DNA of 64,000 bases from Streptomyces sp. TRM68416 (GTDB lineage Bacteria; Actinomycetota; Actinomycetes; Streptomycetales; Streptomycetaceae). The notes under the pieces are model-generated. The model was not told the DNA's origin, ran no database searches, and worked only from the letters and a program-made list of their open reading frames with translations. A program made the position numbers and the translations under genes. This document shows, piece after piece, positions 35,657 to 43,946 of the stretch. The number at the start of each line of letters is the position of its first letter. Position 1 is the stretch's first letter. The stretch is from contig NZ_JACVWU010000018.1 of NCBI RefSeq assembly GCF_014596915.1, positions 124,001-188,000 of the forward strand. Reading direction: 5' to 3'.

Positions 35657-35674
35657 TTGAAGCGATGTCGAAGC
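35657..35674 (+). promoter_or_regulatory. putative SARP binding site
   Basis: TTGAAGC (35657) and TCGAAGC (35668) start 11 bp apart, 43-60 bp before the 3-dehydratase start and between it and the divergent cerJ-like gene. A third TCGATGA follows 10 bp further. The assignment is by pattern only. Confidence 0.5.
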
Positions 35675-35716
35675 CCGTCGATGAGGGTGGCGGCCATCCT
35701 GACCTGGAGGTGGACG

Positions 35717-37024
35717 ATGGCCGTCGAGGCCAAGCGGCTGATTCTTGAAGCGGTGGAGAAATACCACCTGGAAGCGTCCGGCGAGACGGAGTTCGTCCCC
35801 GGCGCCACACCGATCCTGCCGTCCGGCGCGGTCCTCACCGCCGAGGACCGGGTCGCGCTGACTGAAGCGGCCCTGGACATGCGGATCGCGGCGGGCGTCA
35901 GCTCCCGTACGTTCGAGCGCCGCTTCGCCAAGACGCTCGGCCTGCGCAAGGCCCACCTGACGAACTCCGGCTCGTCGGCGAATCTGCTGGCCCTGTCGTC
36001 GCTGACGTCGCCGCAGCTCGGCGACCGGCGGCTGTGCCCCGGCGACGAGGTGATCACGGTCGCCGCGGGCTTCCCGACCACTGTGAACCCCATCTACCAG
36101 AACGGCATGACGCCGGTCTACGTGGACGTCGAGCTGGGCACCTACAACGCGTCCGCCGAGAAGATCGCGGCGGCGATCGGCCCGAAGACCAAGGCCATCA
36201 TGCTGGCCCACGCCCTCGGCAACCCGTACGAGGTGGACGAGATCGCCCGGCTCGCCGACGAGCACGGGTTGTTCCTGATCGAGGACAACTGCGACGCGGT
36301 GGGCTCCCTGTACCAGGGAAAGCTGACCGGCACCTTCGGCGACCTGGCCACCACCAGCTTCTACCCCGCGCACCACATCACGATGGGTGAGGGCGGCTGC
36401 GTCCTCACCGACAACCTGATTCTCGCGCGGATCGTCGAGTCCATGCGCGACTGGGGCCGTGACTGCTGGTGCGAGCCCGGCGAGGACGACACCTGCCGCA
36501 AGCGGTTCCTCTACCGGCTCGGTGACCTGCCGGAGCGCTACGACCACAAGTACACGTTCTCGCACGTCGGTTACAACCTGAAGGCCACCGACCTCCAGGC
36601 CGCGCTCGGCCTGAGCCAGCTGTCGCGGCTCGACGACTTCGGCGCCGCGCGCCGCCGCAACTGGCAGCGGCTGCGCGACGGCCTGGAGGGCGTCGGCGCC
36701 TATCTGCTGCCGACCGCCACGCCGGGCAGCGACCCGAGCTGGTTCGGCTTCGCGATCACGCTGACCGACGAGGCCGGATTCGACCGGTACGACCTGCTGC
36801 GCTTCCTCGGCGACCGCAACATTGGCACCCGGCTGCTGTTCGCGGGCAACCTCACCCGCCACCCCGGCTACCTGGACCGCGAGTACCGGGTGGTCGGCGA
36901 CCTCACCAACAGCGACGTCATCCTGGAGCGGACGTTCTGGGTGGGCGTGTACCCCGGCCTGACGACCGAGATGATCGACTACGTGGCCCAGTCGCTCAGG
37001 GAGTTCGCCGCCGGCAAGCGCTGA
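35717..37024 (+). CDS. NDP-4-keto-6-deoxyhexose 3-dehydratase (E1/UrdQ type)
   Basis: A 435-aa PLP enzyme of the aminotransferase fold that removes the C3 hydroxyl. The usual PLP-binding Lys is replaced by His220 in SFYPAHHITMGEGG, the hallmark of the E1 dehydrase. Cys192, Cys250, Cys252 and Cys260 form the exact C-X57-C-X1-C-X7-C pattern that holds the [2Fe-2S] cluster. It needs an electron donor; no dedicated E3-type reductase is in the window, so a cellular ferredoxin/flavodoxin reductase would have to serve. With the 2,3-dehydratase it gives 2,3,6-trideoxy sugars. The ATG at 35717 follows GGAGGTGG. Confidence 0.94.
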   Translation: MAVEAKRLILEAVEKYHLEASGETEFVPGATPILPSGAVLTAEDRVALTEAALDMRIAAGVSSRTFERRFAKTLGLRKAHLTNSGSSANLLALSSLTSPQLGDRRLCPGDEVITVAAGFPTTVNPIYQNGMTPVYVDVELGTYNASAEKIAAAIGPKTKAIMLAHALGNPYEVDEIARLADEHGLFLIEDNCDAVGSLYQGKLTGTFGDLATTSFYPAHHITMGEGGCVLTDNLILARIVESMRDWGRDCWCEPGEDDTCRKRFLYRLGDLPERYDHKYTFSHVGYNLKATDLQAALGLSQLSRLDDFGAARRRNWQRLRDGLEGVGAYLLPTATPGSDPSWFGFAITLTDEAGFDRYDLLRFLGDRNIGTRLLFAGNLTRHPGYLDREYRVVGDLTNSDVILERTFWVGVYPGLTTEMIDYVAQSLREFAAGKR

Positions 37025-37037
37025 CGCCGCGCACACC

Positions 37038-37071
37038 GAAAGGCCCGCCCCCGGGAAGGGGCGGGCCTTTC
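37038..37071. terminator. bidirectional terminator hairpin
   Basis: GAAAGGCCCGCCCC (37038-37051) pairs with its complement at 37058-37071 around a 6-nt loop; A-rich and T-rich ends flank the GC stem. It lies between the convergent 3-dehydratase and amidotransferase genes. Confidence 0.8.
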
Positions 37072-37085
37072 GCGTACCACCGCCG

Positions 37086-38945
37086 TCAGATTTCCAGCGA
37101 CACCCCGTACCGACGCAGCCACGCGTCGAGCCACAGTGCCATCTCGACGCTCCCGCGGTCGTACGGGCGACTCACCCCGCTCGCCTCCCGGTCCGCGGCG
37201 CGACGGGCCTTGCCGAGGTCGAGGAGCGGCCGCACCGGCGCGTCCGGATCGGCCAGCACACCGGCCAACTCCGTCCGCAGGGCCTGTGCGTAGCGCGGGT
37301 CCAGCGTCGCGGGGTACGGGGTCTTGGCGCGCTGGAGCACCGAGGACGGCAGCAGGTCGGCGGTCGCGGCCCGCAGCAGGCTCTTCTCCCGTCCGTCGAA
37401 CGTCTTCATCGCCCACGGCACGTTGGACACGTACTCCACGAGCCGGTGGTCGCAGAACGGCACCCGGACCTCCAGGCCCACGGCCATGCTCATGCGGTCC
37501 TTGCGGTCCAGCAGGGTCTGCACGAAGCGGGTCAGGTTGAGATACGTGATCTCGCGCATCCGCCGCTCCCGGGCCTCCTCGCCGGGCAGTACGGGCACCT
37601 CGGCGAGGGCCTCGCGGTAGCGGGCGTCGCGGTAGCCGGGGATGTCCAGCTTCTCCCGGAGGCCCTGGTCGAGCAGGCCGAGCCCGCCGAAGTAGCGGGC
37701 CGATCCAGAGGTGAGCCAGGGGAAGGTGTCGGCGGCGACCGCGTTGGGGTTGCGGAACCACAGATAGCCGCCGAACAGCTCGTCGGCGGACTCGCCGGAC
37801 AGGGCGACGGTGGAGCGCTGCCGTACCGCGCGGAACAGCAGGTACAGCGACGGCCACATGTCGCCCCAGAAGGCCGGCGGCAGGTCCGTGGCGCGCAGCA
37901 CCGCGGCCCGCACCGCCGGGTCGGCCAGCTCCGCGCTGTCCAGCAGCACCTCGCTGTGGTCGGCGCCGACGTGCGCCGCCAGCTCCCGGGCGAACGGCGC
38001 GTCCGGCGACGCCCGTACCGCGTCGGGGGCGAATCCTTCCCCGGCGTCGGCGAAGTCGACCGCGAACGAGCGCACCGGCCCCTCGCCCCGTTCCTTCAGC
38101 CCCCGTGCGGCGAGCGCCGTCACCGCGGACGAGTCGAGGCCGCCGGACAGCAGAGAGCACAGCGGTACGTCGGAGACGAGCTGGCGGGACACGATGTCCT
38201 CAAGGAGCCCGCGCACCGTGCTGATCGTGGCCGTCAGGCTCTCGGTGTGCTCGCGCGCCTCCAACCGCCAATACCTGCGCGCCAGTACGCCCTGGCGGCG
38301 GATGCGCAGCACCTCGCCGGGACGCACCTCGTTGATGCCGGAGAACACGGCGTGCCCCGGCGTCTTCACCATGTCCAGGGCCTCGCACAGTCCCTCGCGG
38401 TCGACGGAACGCGGCACCGACGGGTGGGTGAACAGCGCCTTCAGCTCGGAGCCGAAGACGAGGCCGTGGGGGGTCCGGTGGTAGTAGAGCGGCTTGACGC
38501 CCATGCGGTCGCGTACCAAGACCAGTTCCTCGGTGCGCGCGTCCCACACGCCGAAGGCGTACATGCCGTTGAGCCGGTCGACGAACTGCTCGCCCCACTC
38601 CAGGTAGGCGTGCAGTACGACCTCGGTATCGCTGCGGGTGCGGAACACGTGGCCCGCAGCCTCAAGTTCGGCCCGCAGTTCGGTGAAGTTGTAGACCTCG
38701 CCGCAGAAGGTGAGCGCGGCCACGGTCGTGCCGCCCGCGGCGAACGTCATGGGCTGCGCGCCGCCCGCCCGGTCGATGATGGACAGGCGCCGGTGCCCGA
38801 GGACGCAGCGGCGCGCGGTGAACACGCCCTCGTCGTCCGGGCCCCGGCAGGCCAGAGTGTCCGTCATCGACCGCGCGGTGGCGGGAAGCGAGGGATCCGA
38901 GGAAAGTTCATGCTCGTAGTCGACCCACCCGACAATGCCACACAT
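37086..38945 (-). CDS. asparagine-synthetase-like amidotransferase (OxyD-like)
   Basis: A 619-aa glutamine-dependent amidotransferase. The N-terminal Ntn glutaminase begins MCGIVGWVDYE with nucleophile Cys2, and LACRGPDDEG and LGHRRLSIID are typical. The synthetase half has the PPi-loop LLSGGLDSSAVTALAARG near residue 267. In tetracycline clusters OxyD converts a malonyl unit to malonamate, the amide-bearing starter. Here the gene directly follows ACP in the order KS-alpha, KS-beta, ACP, amidotransferase, matching oxyABCD. This predicts a carboxamide on the aglycone. A housekeeping AsnB role is unlikely in this position. Confidence 0.92.
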   Translation of the reverse strand: MCGIVGWVDYEHELSSDPSLPATARSMTDTLACRGPDDEGVFTARRCVLGHRRLSIIDRAGGAQPMTFAAGGTTVAALTFCGEVYNFTELRAELEAAGHVFRTRSDTEVVLHAYLEWGEQFVDRLNGMYAFGVWDARTEELVLVRDRMGVKPLYYHRTPHGLVFGSELKALFTHPSVPRSVDREGLCEALDMVKTPGHAVFSGINEVRPGEVLRIRRQGVLARRYWRLEAREHTESLTATISTVRGLLEDIVSRQLVSDVPLCSLLSGGLDSSAVTALAARGLKERGEGPVRSFAVDFADAGEGFAPDAVRASPDAPFARELAAHVGADHSEVLLDSAELADPAVRAAVLRATDLPPAFWGDMWPSLYLLFRAVRQRSTVALSGESADELFGGYLWFRNPNAVAADTFPWLTSGSARYFGGLGLLDQGLREKLDIPGYRDARYREALAEVPVLPGEEARERRMREITYLNLTRFVQTLLDRKDRMSMAVGLEVRVPFCDHRLVEYVSNVPWAMKTFDGREKSLLRAATADLLPSSVLQRAKTPYPATLDPRYAQALRTELAGVLADPDAPVRPLLDLGKARRAADREASGVSRPYDRGSVEMALWLDAWLRRYGVSLEI

Positions 38946-38995
38946 TCGCTATGACCCTGCCTTTCCGTATCCCGGCTGTTCCGCGCGTACGGATC

Positions 38996-39253
38996 TCAGG
39001 CGGCCTGCGCCGTCGCGCGGTTGATCTCGTCGAGCAGGGCGCGGGGCGTGCGGGTCGCGCTGATCGCCTCGTCGGACAGGGCGATCCCGAGGTCCCGCTC
39101 GACCCAGCGGACGGTGTTGAACAGCGCGAGCGAGTCGTAGCCGAGCGACTCGAAGTCGATGTCGAGGATGTCTCCCTCCAGGTTGATGTCCTCGTCCTCA
39201 CCGGCGCTCTCGCGCAGGATGTCGACGAGTTCCTTGATGCCGAAGCTGGCCAT
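38996..39253 (-). CDS. type II PKS acyl carrier protein
   Basis: An 85-aa acidic four-helix ACP. Ser41 in ESLGYDSLALFN is the phosphopantetheine attachment site. It holds the growing polyketide chain for the ketosynthase pair encoded immediately upstream. The gene has 47-bp gaps or similar on either side and belongs to the leftward minimal-PKS operon. Confidence 0.95.
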   Translation of the reverse strand: MASFGIKELVDILRESAGEDEDINLEGDILDIDFESLGYDSLALFNTVRWVERDLGIALSDEAISATRTPRALLDEINRATAQAA

Positions 39254-39300
39254 TGCTGTGTCCTCTTTCCTGTTACGGGTGTGATGGGTGCTGTTCGTGC

Positions 39301-40512
39301 TCAGCGGCGTACGACCATCACGGAGTTGAAGCCGCCGTAGCCGCGGGCCACGACGAGGGCGTACGTCAGGGGCCGCTCCTGCGGCTGGTCGACGACGAGG
39401 TCGATCAGGTCCGGGAACGCGGGGGCGGTGACGTTCACCGTGGGCGGCACGACCTGGTCACGCAGCGCCAGCAGCGCCGTCGCCAGGTCGAGCGAGGCGC
39501 CCCCGGCGAGGAGGCGTCCCGTCATGGACTTGGGCGCGGTGACCGGCACGCCGCGCGGCCCGAACACCGCGGAGAGCGCCTCGGCCTCCTGGCGGTCGAG
39601 CTCGGGCACCCCGGAGGCGTCGGCGAAGACCACGTCGATGTCACCGGCACCGATCCGGGCCTGGTCGAGAGCCGCCTCGACGGCCCGGCGCAGCCCCGGC
39701 TCCCGCCCAGATCCGGGACGAGGGTCGAACGTCGACGCGTACCCTACGACGGACCCGTAACGCTGATGCGCCCCGCGGTGCTCAGCCGCCTGCGGGTCCT
39801 CCAGGACGAGGAGTGCGCCGCCCTCACCGGGCACGTGACCCGATGCGTCGGCGTCGAAGGGCAGATAGGCGCGCTCCGGGTCGGCGACGGTCGACACCCG
39901 ACCGGAGCGGGACATGCACAGCCAGCCCCAGGGGCACAGCGCGCTGTCCACGCCACCCGCGAGCATGTGCGGGGTGCCCTGGTCGATGTGGCGGCGCGCC
40001 TTGGCGACCGCGTCGAGGCCGCCCGCCTGCTCGGTGACGACAGCCGAGCTGGCGCCGCGCAGGCCGTGCCGGATGGAGATCTGACCGGTGTTGACCGGGT
40101 AGAACCACGCGAACGCCTGGTAGGAGCTGACGTAGGCGCCGCCCTTGCTCCACAGCGCCTCCATCTCGCGTTGTCCGAACTCCATGCCGCCCGCCGACGC
40201 CGCCGTCACCACGCCCACCGAGAAGTCCGGAAGAGCCTTCGGGTCGAGGCCCGCGTCCGCGAGGGACCGCTCGGCCGCGATCAGTGCGAGACGGGTCATG
40301 TGGTCGGTCTGTGGGATCAGTCGGCTGGGCAGGTGCTCGGCGGGCTCGAACCCCTTGATCTCGCCGCCGATGCCGGAGGCGTAACCGTCCGTCTCGAACC
40401 GTGAGATCTCCCCGATGCCGCTGCTGCCCGTGAGGACGGATTTCCAGTAGGCGTCGACGCCGATGCCGTTGGGGGAGACCACGCCGATCCCTGTGACCAC
40501 GGGTGCGCTCAT
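39301..40512 (-). CDS. type II PKS chain-length factor (KS-beta)
   Basis: A 403-aa ketosynthase-like subunit in which the active-site Cys is Gln (VVTEQAGGLDAV), the mark of chain-length factors. It pairs with KS-alpha and sets chain length, and with the decarboxylating Gln site may help priming. The ATG overlaps the KS-alpha stop by 4 bp (ATGA), so the two subunits are coupled and made in equal amounts. The number of extensions cannot be deduced reliably by eye. Confidence 0.95.
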   Translation of the reverse strand: MSAPVVTGIGVVSPNGIGVDAYWKSVLTGSSGIGEISRFETDGYASGIGGEIKGFEPAEHLPSRLIPQTDHMTRLALIAAERSLADAGLDPKALPDFSVGVVTAASAGGMEFGQREMEALWSKGGAYVSSYQAFAWFYPVNTGQISIRHGLRGASSAVVTEQAGGLDAVAKARRHIDQGTPHMLAGGVDSALCPWGWLCMSRSGRVSTVADPERAYLPFDADASGHVPGEGGALLVLEDPQAAEHRGAHQRYGSVVGYASTFDPRPGSGREPGLRRAVEAALDQARIGAGDIDVVFADASGVPELDRQEAEALSAVFGPRGVPVTAPKSMTGRLLAGGASLDLATALLALRDQVVPPTVNVTAPAFPDLIDLVVDQPQERPLTYALVVARGYGGFNSVMVVRR

Positions 40513-41792
40513 GCCGCCGTCCTCTCCGGCGCGGTCAGCACGATCGCGCTCTGGAAGCCGCCGAATCCGCTGGCCACGCTCAGCACCGTGTCGCAGCGCC
40601 GCTCGCGCGCCGTGACCGGTACGTAGTCCAGGTCGCAGTCCGGGTCGGGCTCGTGCAGATTGGCCGTCGGCGGAATCACCGAGTGCTCGATAGCCAGGAT
40701 GGACGCGGCCACCTCCAGGGAGCAGATCGCCCCCAGGGAGTGCCCGATCATCGACTTGATGGAGCTGATCGGCGTCGCGTACGCGTGTTCGCCGAGGCTG
40801 CGCTTGTACGCCATGGTCTCGTGCAGGTCGTTCTGTTTCGTGGACGAGCCGTGGGCGTTGATGTAGTCGAGGTCGCCGGGGTTGACCCGAGCCCGGTCGA
40901 GGGCCGTGGTGATGGCCTCGGCCAGCTCGCGGCCGTCGGCGCGCAGGCCCGTCATGCTGTACGCGTTCGCCCGGGTCGCGTGCCCGGAGATCTCCGCGTA
41001 GATGTGCGCGCCCCGGCGCCGCGCGTGCCCGTACTCCTCAAGTACCAGGATCGCCGTGCCCTCACCGAGAGCGAAGCCGTTGCGGGTGCGGTCGAAGGGC
41101 CGCGACGCGGTCCCGGGGTCGTCGTTGCGGGGGGTCGTCGCCCGGATGGCGTCGAAGCAGGCCACCGTGATCGGCGAGATCGCGGCGTCGGACGCGCCGC
41201 TGATCATCACGTCGGCGGTGCCGTCGGCGACGAGGTCGGCGGCGTGGCCGAGCACGTCGATGCCCGATGTGCACCCGGTCGAGACCACGCCCACGGGGCC
41301 CTGTGCGTCCGCCATCCACGCCAGCTCGGCGGCCATCGACGACGGCGCGAAGTAGTCGTACAGGTACGGCGACCCGTGCGCTTCGTCGACGTGCCACTTC
41401 TTGCCCTCGTCGCTGACGATGGCGTACTCGTGGTCCAGGCTCTGCGTCATCCCGCAGGCCGTGCCCACCATCACCCCGGTGAGGTACGGGTCCCTCGCAC
41501 CGAGCACGCCGCTGTCTGCCAGCGCTTCCCGGGCCGCCACCACCGCGAACTGCGTCGTCCGGTCCCAGGCCCGGATCTCCCGCCGGCTCAGCCCCGAGGC
41601 CACCGGGTCGAAGTCGCACTCCGCCGCGACCCTGGAGCGAAAGGCGCTTGCGTCGAACTGGGAAATCGTCCGCGTGGCCGTTCGCCCCGCGGTGAGCAGC
41701 TCCCAGTACTGCTTGGTCCCGATTCCGCCGGGCGCCACCACACCTATACCGGTCACCACGACGCGCCGCCGGTCACCGTGTCTCGTTGGCAC
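40509..41792 (-). CDS. type II PKS ketosynthase KS-alpha
   Basis: A 427-aa ketosynthase. Cys174 in VVSTGCTSGIDV is the nucleophile; NAHGSSTKQND and SMIGHSLGA supply the two His. It catalyses decarboxylative condensation of malonyl-ACP with the growing chain. The start chosen is GTG at 41792 (VPTRHGDRRR), with GGAGG 11 nt upstream; a GTG at 41825 would add 11 residues. It is the first gene of the minimal-PKS operon and the right-hand end gene of the island, 171 bp from tRNA-Phe. Confidence 0.96.
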   Translation of the reverse strand: MPTRHGDRRRVVVTGIGVVAPGGIGTKQYWELLTAGRTATRTISQFDASAFRSRVAAECDFDPVASGLSRREIRAWDRTTQFAVVAAREALADSGVLGARDPYLTGVMVGTACGMTQSLDHEYAIVSDEGKKWHVDEAHGSPYLYDYFAPSSMAAELAWMADAQGPVGVVSTGCTSGIDVLGHAADLVADGTADVMISGASDAAISPITVACFDAIRATTPRNDDPGTASRPFDRTRNGFALGEGTAILVLEEYGHARRRGAHIYAEISGHATRANAYSMTGLRADGRELAEAITTALDRARVNPGDLDYINAHGSSTKQNDLHETMAYKRSLGEHAYATPISSIKSMIGHSLGAICSLEVAASILAIEHSVIPPTANLHEPDPDCDLDYVPVTARERRCDTVLSVASGFGGFQSAIVLTAPERTAA

Positions 41793-41846
41793 TGTCTCTC
41801 CCACCTCCGCGCTGGCCGCCCGCACATGTGCGGGCCACCGCGGAAG

Positions 41847-41866
41847 TTTCGAGCGACGGGTTCGAG
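41847..41866 (-). promoter_or_regulatory. SARP-like heptamer pair upstream of KS-alpha
   Basis: On the minus strand TCGAACC and TCGAAAC, the same heptamers as at 33593-33610, lie 55-75 bp before KS-alpha. Here they start 13 bp apart instead of 11. This is either a variant site or a chance match. Confidence 0.35.
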
Positions 41867-41920
41867 CCGATATGGAGGCTCGGCCGAGGACCCAGGGGCT
41901 GATGGGGGGGAACGCAAAAG

Positions 41921-41952
41921 AACGCCCCGGACCGTATGTCGTCCGGGACGTT
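41921..41952 (-). terminator. terminator after the right tRNA-Phe
   Basis: AACGCCCCGGAC (41921-41932) pairs with GTCCGGGACGTT (41941-41952) with one mismatch and an 8-nt loop. Read leftward it is followed by CTTTTGCG, so it ends the leftward Glu-Asp-Phe tRNA transcript. Confidence 0.7.
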
Positions 41953-41962
41953 CTCCCACTGG

Positions 41963-42036
41963 TGGCTGGGGCCGGGATCGAACCGGCGACCTATCGCTTT
42001 TCAGGCGATCGCTCGTACCAACTGAGCTACCCAGCC
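41963..42036 (-). tRNA. tRNA-Phe (GAA), second copy
   Basis: A 74-nt cloverleaf with the same acceptor and arms as the copy at 2254-2327. The anticodon stem is ATCGC/GCGAT rather than TCCGC/GCGGA, and one T-arm base differs. The anticodon loop CTGAAAA gives GAA. Confidence 0.96.
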
Positions 42037-42063
42037 ACGCAGCTCACCGATGTGAACTGCAAG

Positions 42064-42138
42064 CGGTCCTGACGGGATTTGAACCCGCGGCCTCCACCTT
42101 GACAGGGTGGCGAGCACTCCAAACTGCTCCACAGGACC
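42064..42138 (-). tRNA. tRNA-Asp (GTC), second copy
   Basis: A 75-nt cloverleaf identical base for base to 2352-2426; the identical stretch extends only one base beyond the gene on one side. With the left copy it forms a 76-bp direct repeat bounding the island. Confidence 0.96.
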
Positions 42139-42176
42139 CAGCTATCGCATTATTCGCTTGCGGGAATTGCAAAGTG

Positions 42177-42249
42177 TGCCCCCAACGGGATTCGAACCCG
42201 TGCTACCGCCTTGAAAGGGCGGCGTCCTAGGCCGCTAGACGATGAGGGC
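42177..42249 (-). tRNA. tRNA-Glu (TTC)
   Basis: A 73-nt cloverleaf. The acceptor is GCCCTCA/TGGGGGC with a G-U pair, and the anticodon stem CCGCC/GGCGG closes the loop CTTTCAA (TTC). It is first in the leftward Glu-Asp-Phe array and has no counterpart at the left edge. Confidence 0.96.
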
Positions 42250-42329
42250 TATCGGCCCGCCTGGGCGCTTCGCAGCGCGTCGGGGACGTGAGAAGCATAT
42301 GGGATGGCGGGAGGGATCGCCAAAACGGT

Positions 42330-43880
42330 TTACGGGGTGGGGGCGGGGGAGGGGGTGCCGCCGGGGTGGTTCTCCTCGGGGAGGTGGCGGCTGACCTCGG
42401 CCGTCGTCAGGCCCAGGCCGCCCAGTTCGATCTCGTCCCAGGCCTGGAGGCGCTTGGTGTCGCGGTCGAAGTAGAGGATCGAGGTCTCGATCGGGTCGGG
42501 GTACTTGCCCTCGATCGCGCGCAGTCCGCTGCCGCCGGTGGAGCCCTCGATGCGCAGGCGGGTGCCGCGGTCGAGGATCTCCATCTCGTCGTGGTGGAGG
42601 TGGCCGGCCAGGACGAGGGGGACCTCGCCGTCGACTTCGCGGGCGGCCGAGGGTTCGTGGGCGATGGCGATGTCGACGGGGGTGCCGGCGGCCCGCTGGT
42701 CGCGCAGGGCGGAGGCGAGGCGGGCGCCGGCCAGTTCCTGGGAGGCCTCGGCGCCGGGTTTGTTGGTGCGGTCGGGGGTGAACTGGGGGTCGCCCATGCC
42801 GGCGAAGCGGAGGCCGGCGACGGTGCGGGCCTTGCCGTTGTCCAGGACGTGGACGTTCTTCAGGCCTTCCAGGTAGCGCTGGGTGATCATCGAGTCGTGG
42901 TTGCCGCGGACCCATACGTAGGGGGCGCCGAGGTCCTCGATGGGGTCGAGGAAGCCGTTCTCGGCGGCGGTGCCGTGGTCCATGGTGTCGCCGGAGTCGA
43001 CGATGACGTTGACCTGGTACTGCTCCACCAGCGAGGCGATGATCTTCCAGCTGGCGGGGTTGAGGTGGATGTCGGAGACGTGCAGGACGCGGATGCTGGT
43101 GGGGTCGGGCCGGTAGGCGGGGAGCGTGGAGGTGGCGTCGTAGAGCTTGGTCACGTTGGTGACCAGGCGGGCCAGTTCCTTCTGGTAGACGTCGAATTCG
43201 GTGACGATGCTGCGGGCGTCGCCGACGAGGGAGGGGGCGGAGGTCAGGAGCCCGGAGAACTTCGGTTCGAGGACGGAGTTGGGGTTCCAGGTGGCGGCGG
43301 CGGTTCCGCCGGAGGCGGCGAGGAGGGTGAGGGCGAGGCCGCCGGCGGCGAGGGCGCGGCGGGGGCGGCGGTAGACGGCGAGGCCGAGTGCGGTGGCGCC
43401 GGTGACGACGGCGACGCAGGAGCGCAGGGCGAGGTCGCGGGTGCCGTGGGCGATGTCGCGGGTGACTTCGTCCTGGAGGCCGGTGATGCGTTCGGGGTGG
43501 TCGATGAGGGCCTGTGAGCGGACGGGGTCGAGTTGGTCGACGTTGACGTCCAGGCGTACGGGGGCGTGGTGGCTGTCCAGGCGCAGTGCGCCGAGGGGGG
43601 AGACGTTGATCTTCGTGCCGCCGGTGGTGGAGGGGCGGAGCGTCATCGTGGTGTCCATGGGGCCGACCGGGACCCGGACGTTGCCGACGATGAGCAGGCC
43701 GAGCCAGGCGCCGAGGAGGACGACCGTGATCAGGCCGAGGGCGCGGATCCAGGGGTGTGGCTCGGGGACGAGTTCGGCCGTGGTGGGTGCCTGGCGGGAG
43801 CGGTAGTGGCGGGCGAGGGCGCGCGGGGCCCTTCGAATCCGGTGGGAGGCGGTGAGGACGGCGACGGGGACGCGAGCCAT
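42330..43880 (-). CDS. membrane-anchored metallophosphoesterase
   Basis: A 516-aa protein with two hydrophobic segments near residues 46-66 and 160-195. The C-terminal calcineurin-like domain carries the full metal set: VSDIHLNP (D-x-H), VDSGDTMD (GD), VRGNHDS (GNHD), AHEP and AGHLHHDE (GHxH). The catalytic domain probably faces outside or into the periplasm-like space, but topology is inferred. It is a conserved core gene beside the tRNA array, as I recall for other streptomycetes. A proline-rich tail ends it. The frame beyond 43880 is a shadow. Confidence 0.9.
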   Translation of the reverse strand: MARVPVAVLTASHRIRRAPRALARHYRSRQAPTTAELVPEPHPWIRALGLITVVLLGAWLGLLIVGNVRVPVGPMDTTMTLRPSTTGGTKINVSPLGALRLDSHHAPVRLDVNVDQLDPVRSQALIDHPERITGLQDEVTRDIAHGTRDLALRSCVAVVTGATALGLAVYRRPRRALAAGGLALTLLAASGGTAAATWNPNSVLEPKFSGLLTSAPSLVGDARSIVTEFDVYQKELARLVTNVTKLYDATSTLPAYRPDPTSIRVLHVSDIHLNPASWKIIASLVEQYQVNVIVDSGDTMDHGTAAENGFLDPIEDLGAPYVWVRGNHDSMITQRYLEGLKNVHVLDNGKARTVAGLRFAGMGDPQFTPDRTNKPGAEASQELAGARLASALRDQRAAGTPVDIAIAHEPSAAREVDGEVPLVLAGHLHHDEMEILDRGTRLRIEGSTGGSGLRAIEGKYPDPIETSILYFDRDTKRLQAWDEIELGGLGLTTAEVSRHLPEENHPGGTPSPAPTP

Positions 43881-43946
43881 TGGTCCCGTATGCCCAAGTC
43901 CCGGGGGTGATATGCGGGGTGTCCGAGGGTCTCGTACGGAGGGGGT

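Noticed and set aside
35717..37024. Sugar aminotransferase
   Set aside because: The PLP-binding Lys is His220 and the Fe-S Cys set is present, so it is a 3-dehydratase. No other sugar aminotransferase is in the island.
37086..38945. Housekeeping asparagine synthetase
   Set aside because: Gene order directly after KS-alpha, KS-beta and ACP indicates the OxyD-type starter role.
3128..41792. A plain oxytetracycline cluster
   Set aside because: The priming genes match, but the trideoxysugar set, five glycosyltransferases and the CerJ-like protein are outside oxytetracycline biosynthesis. No dimethylaminating transaminase is seen either.
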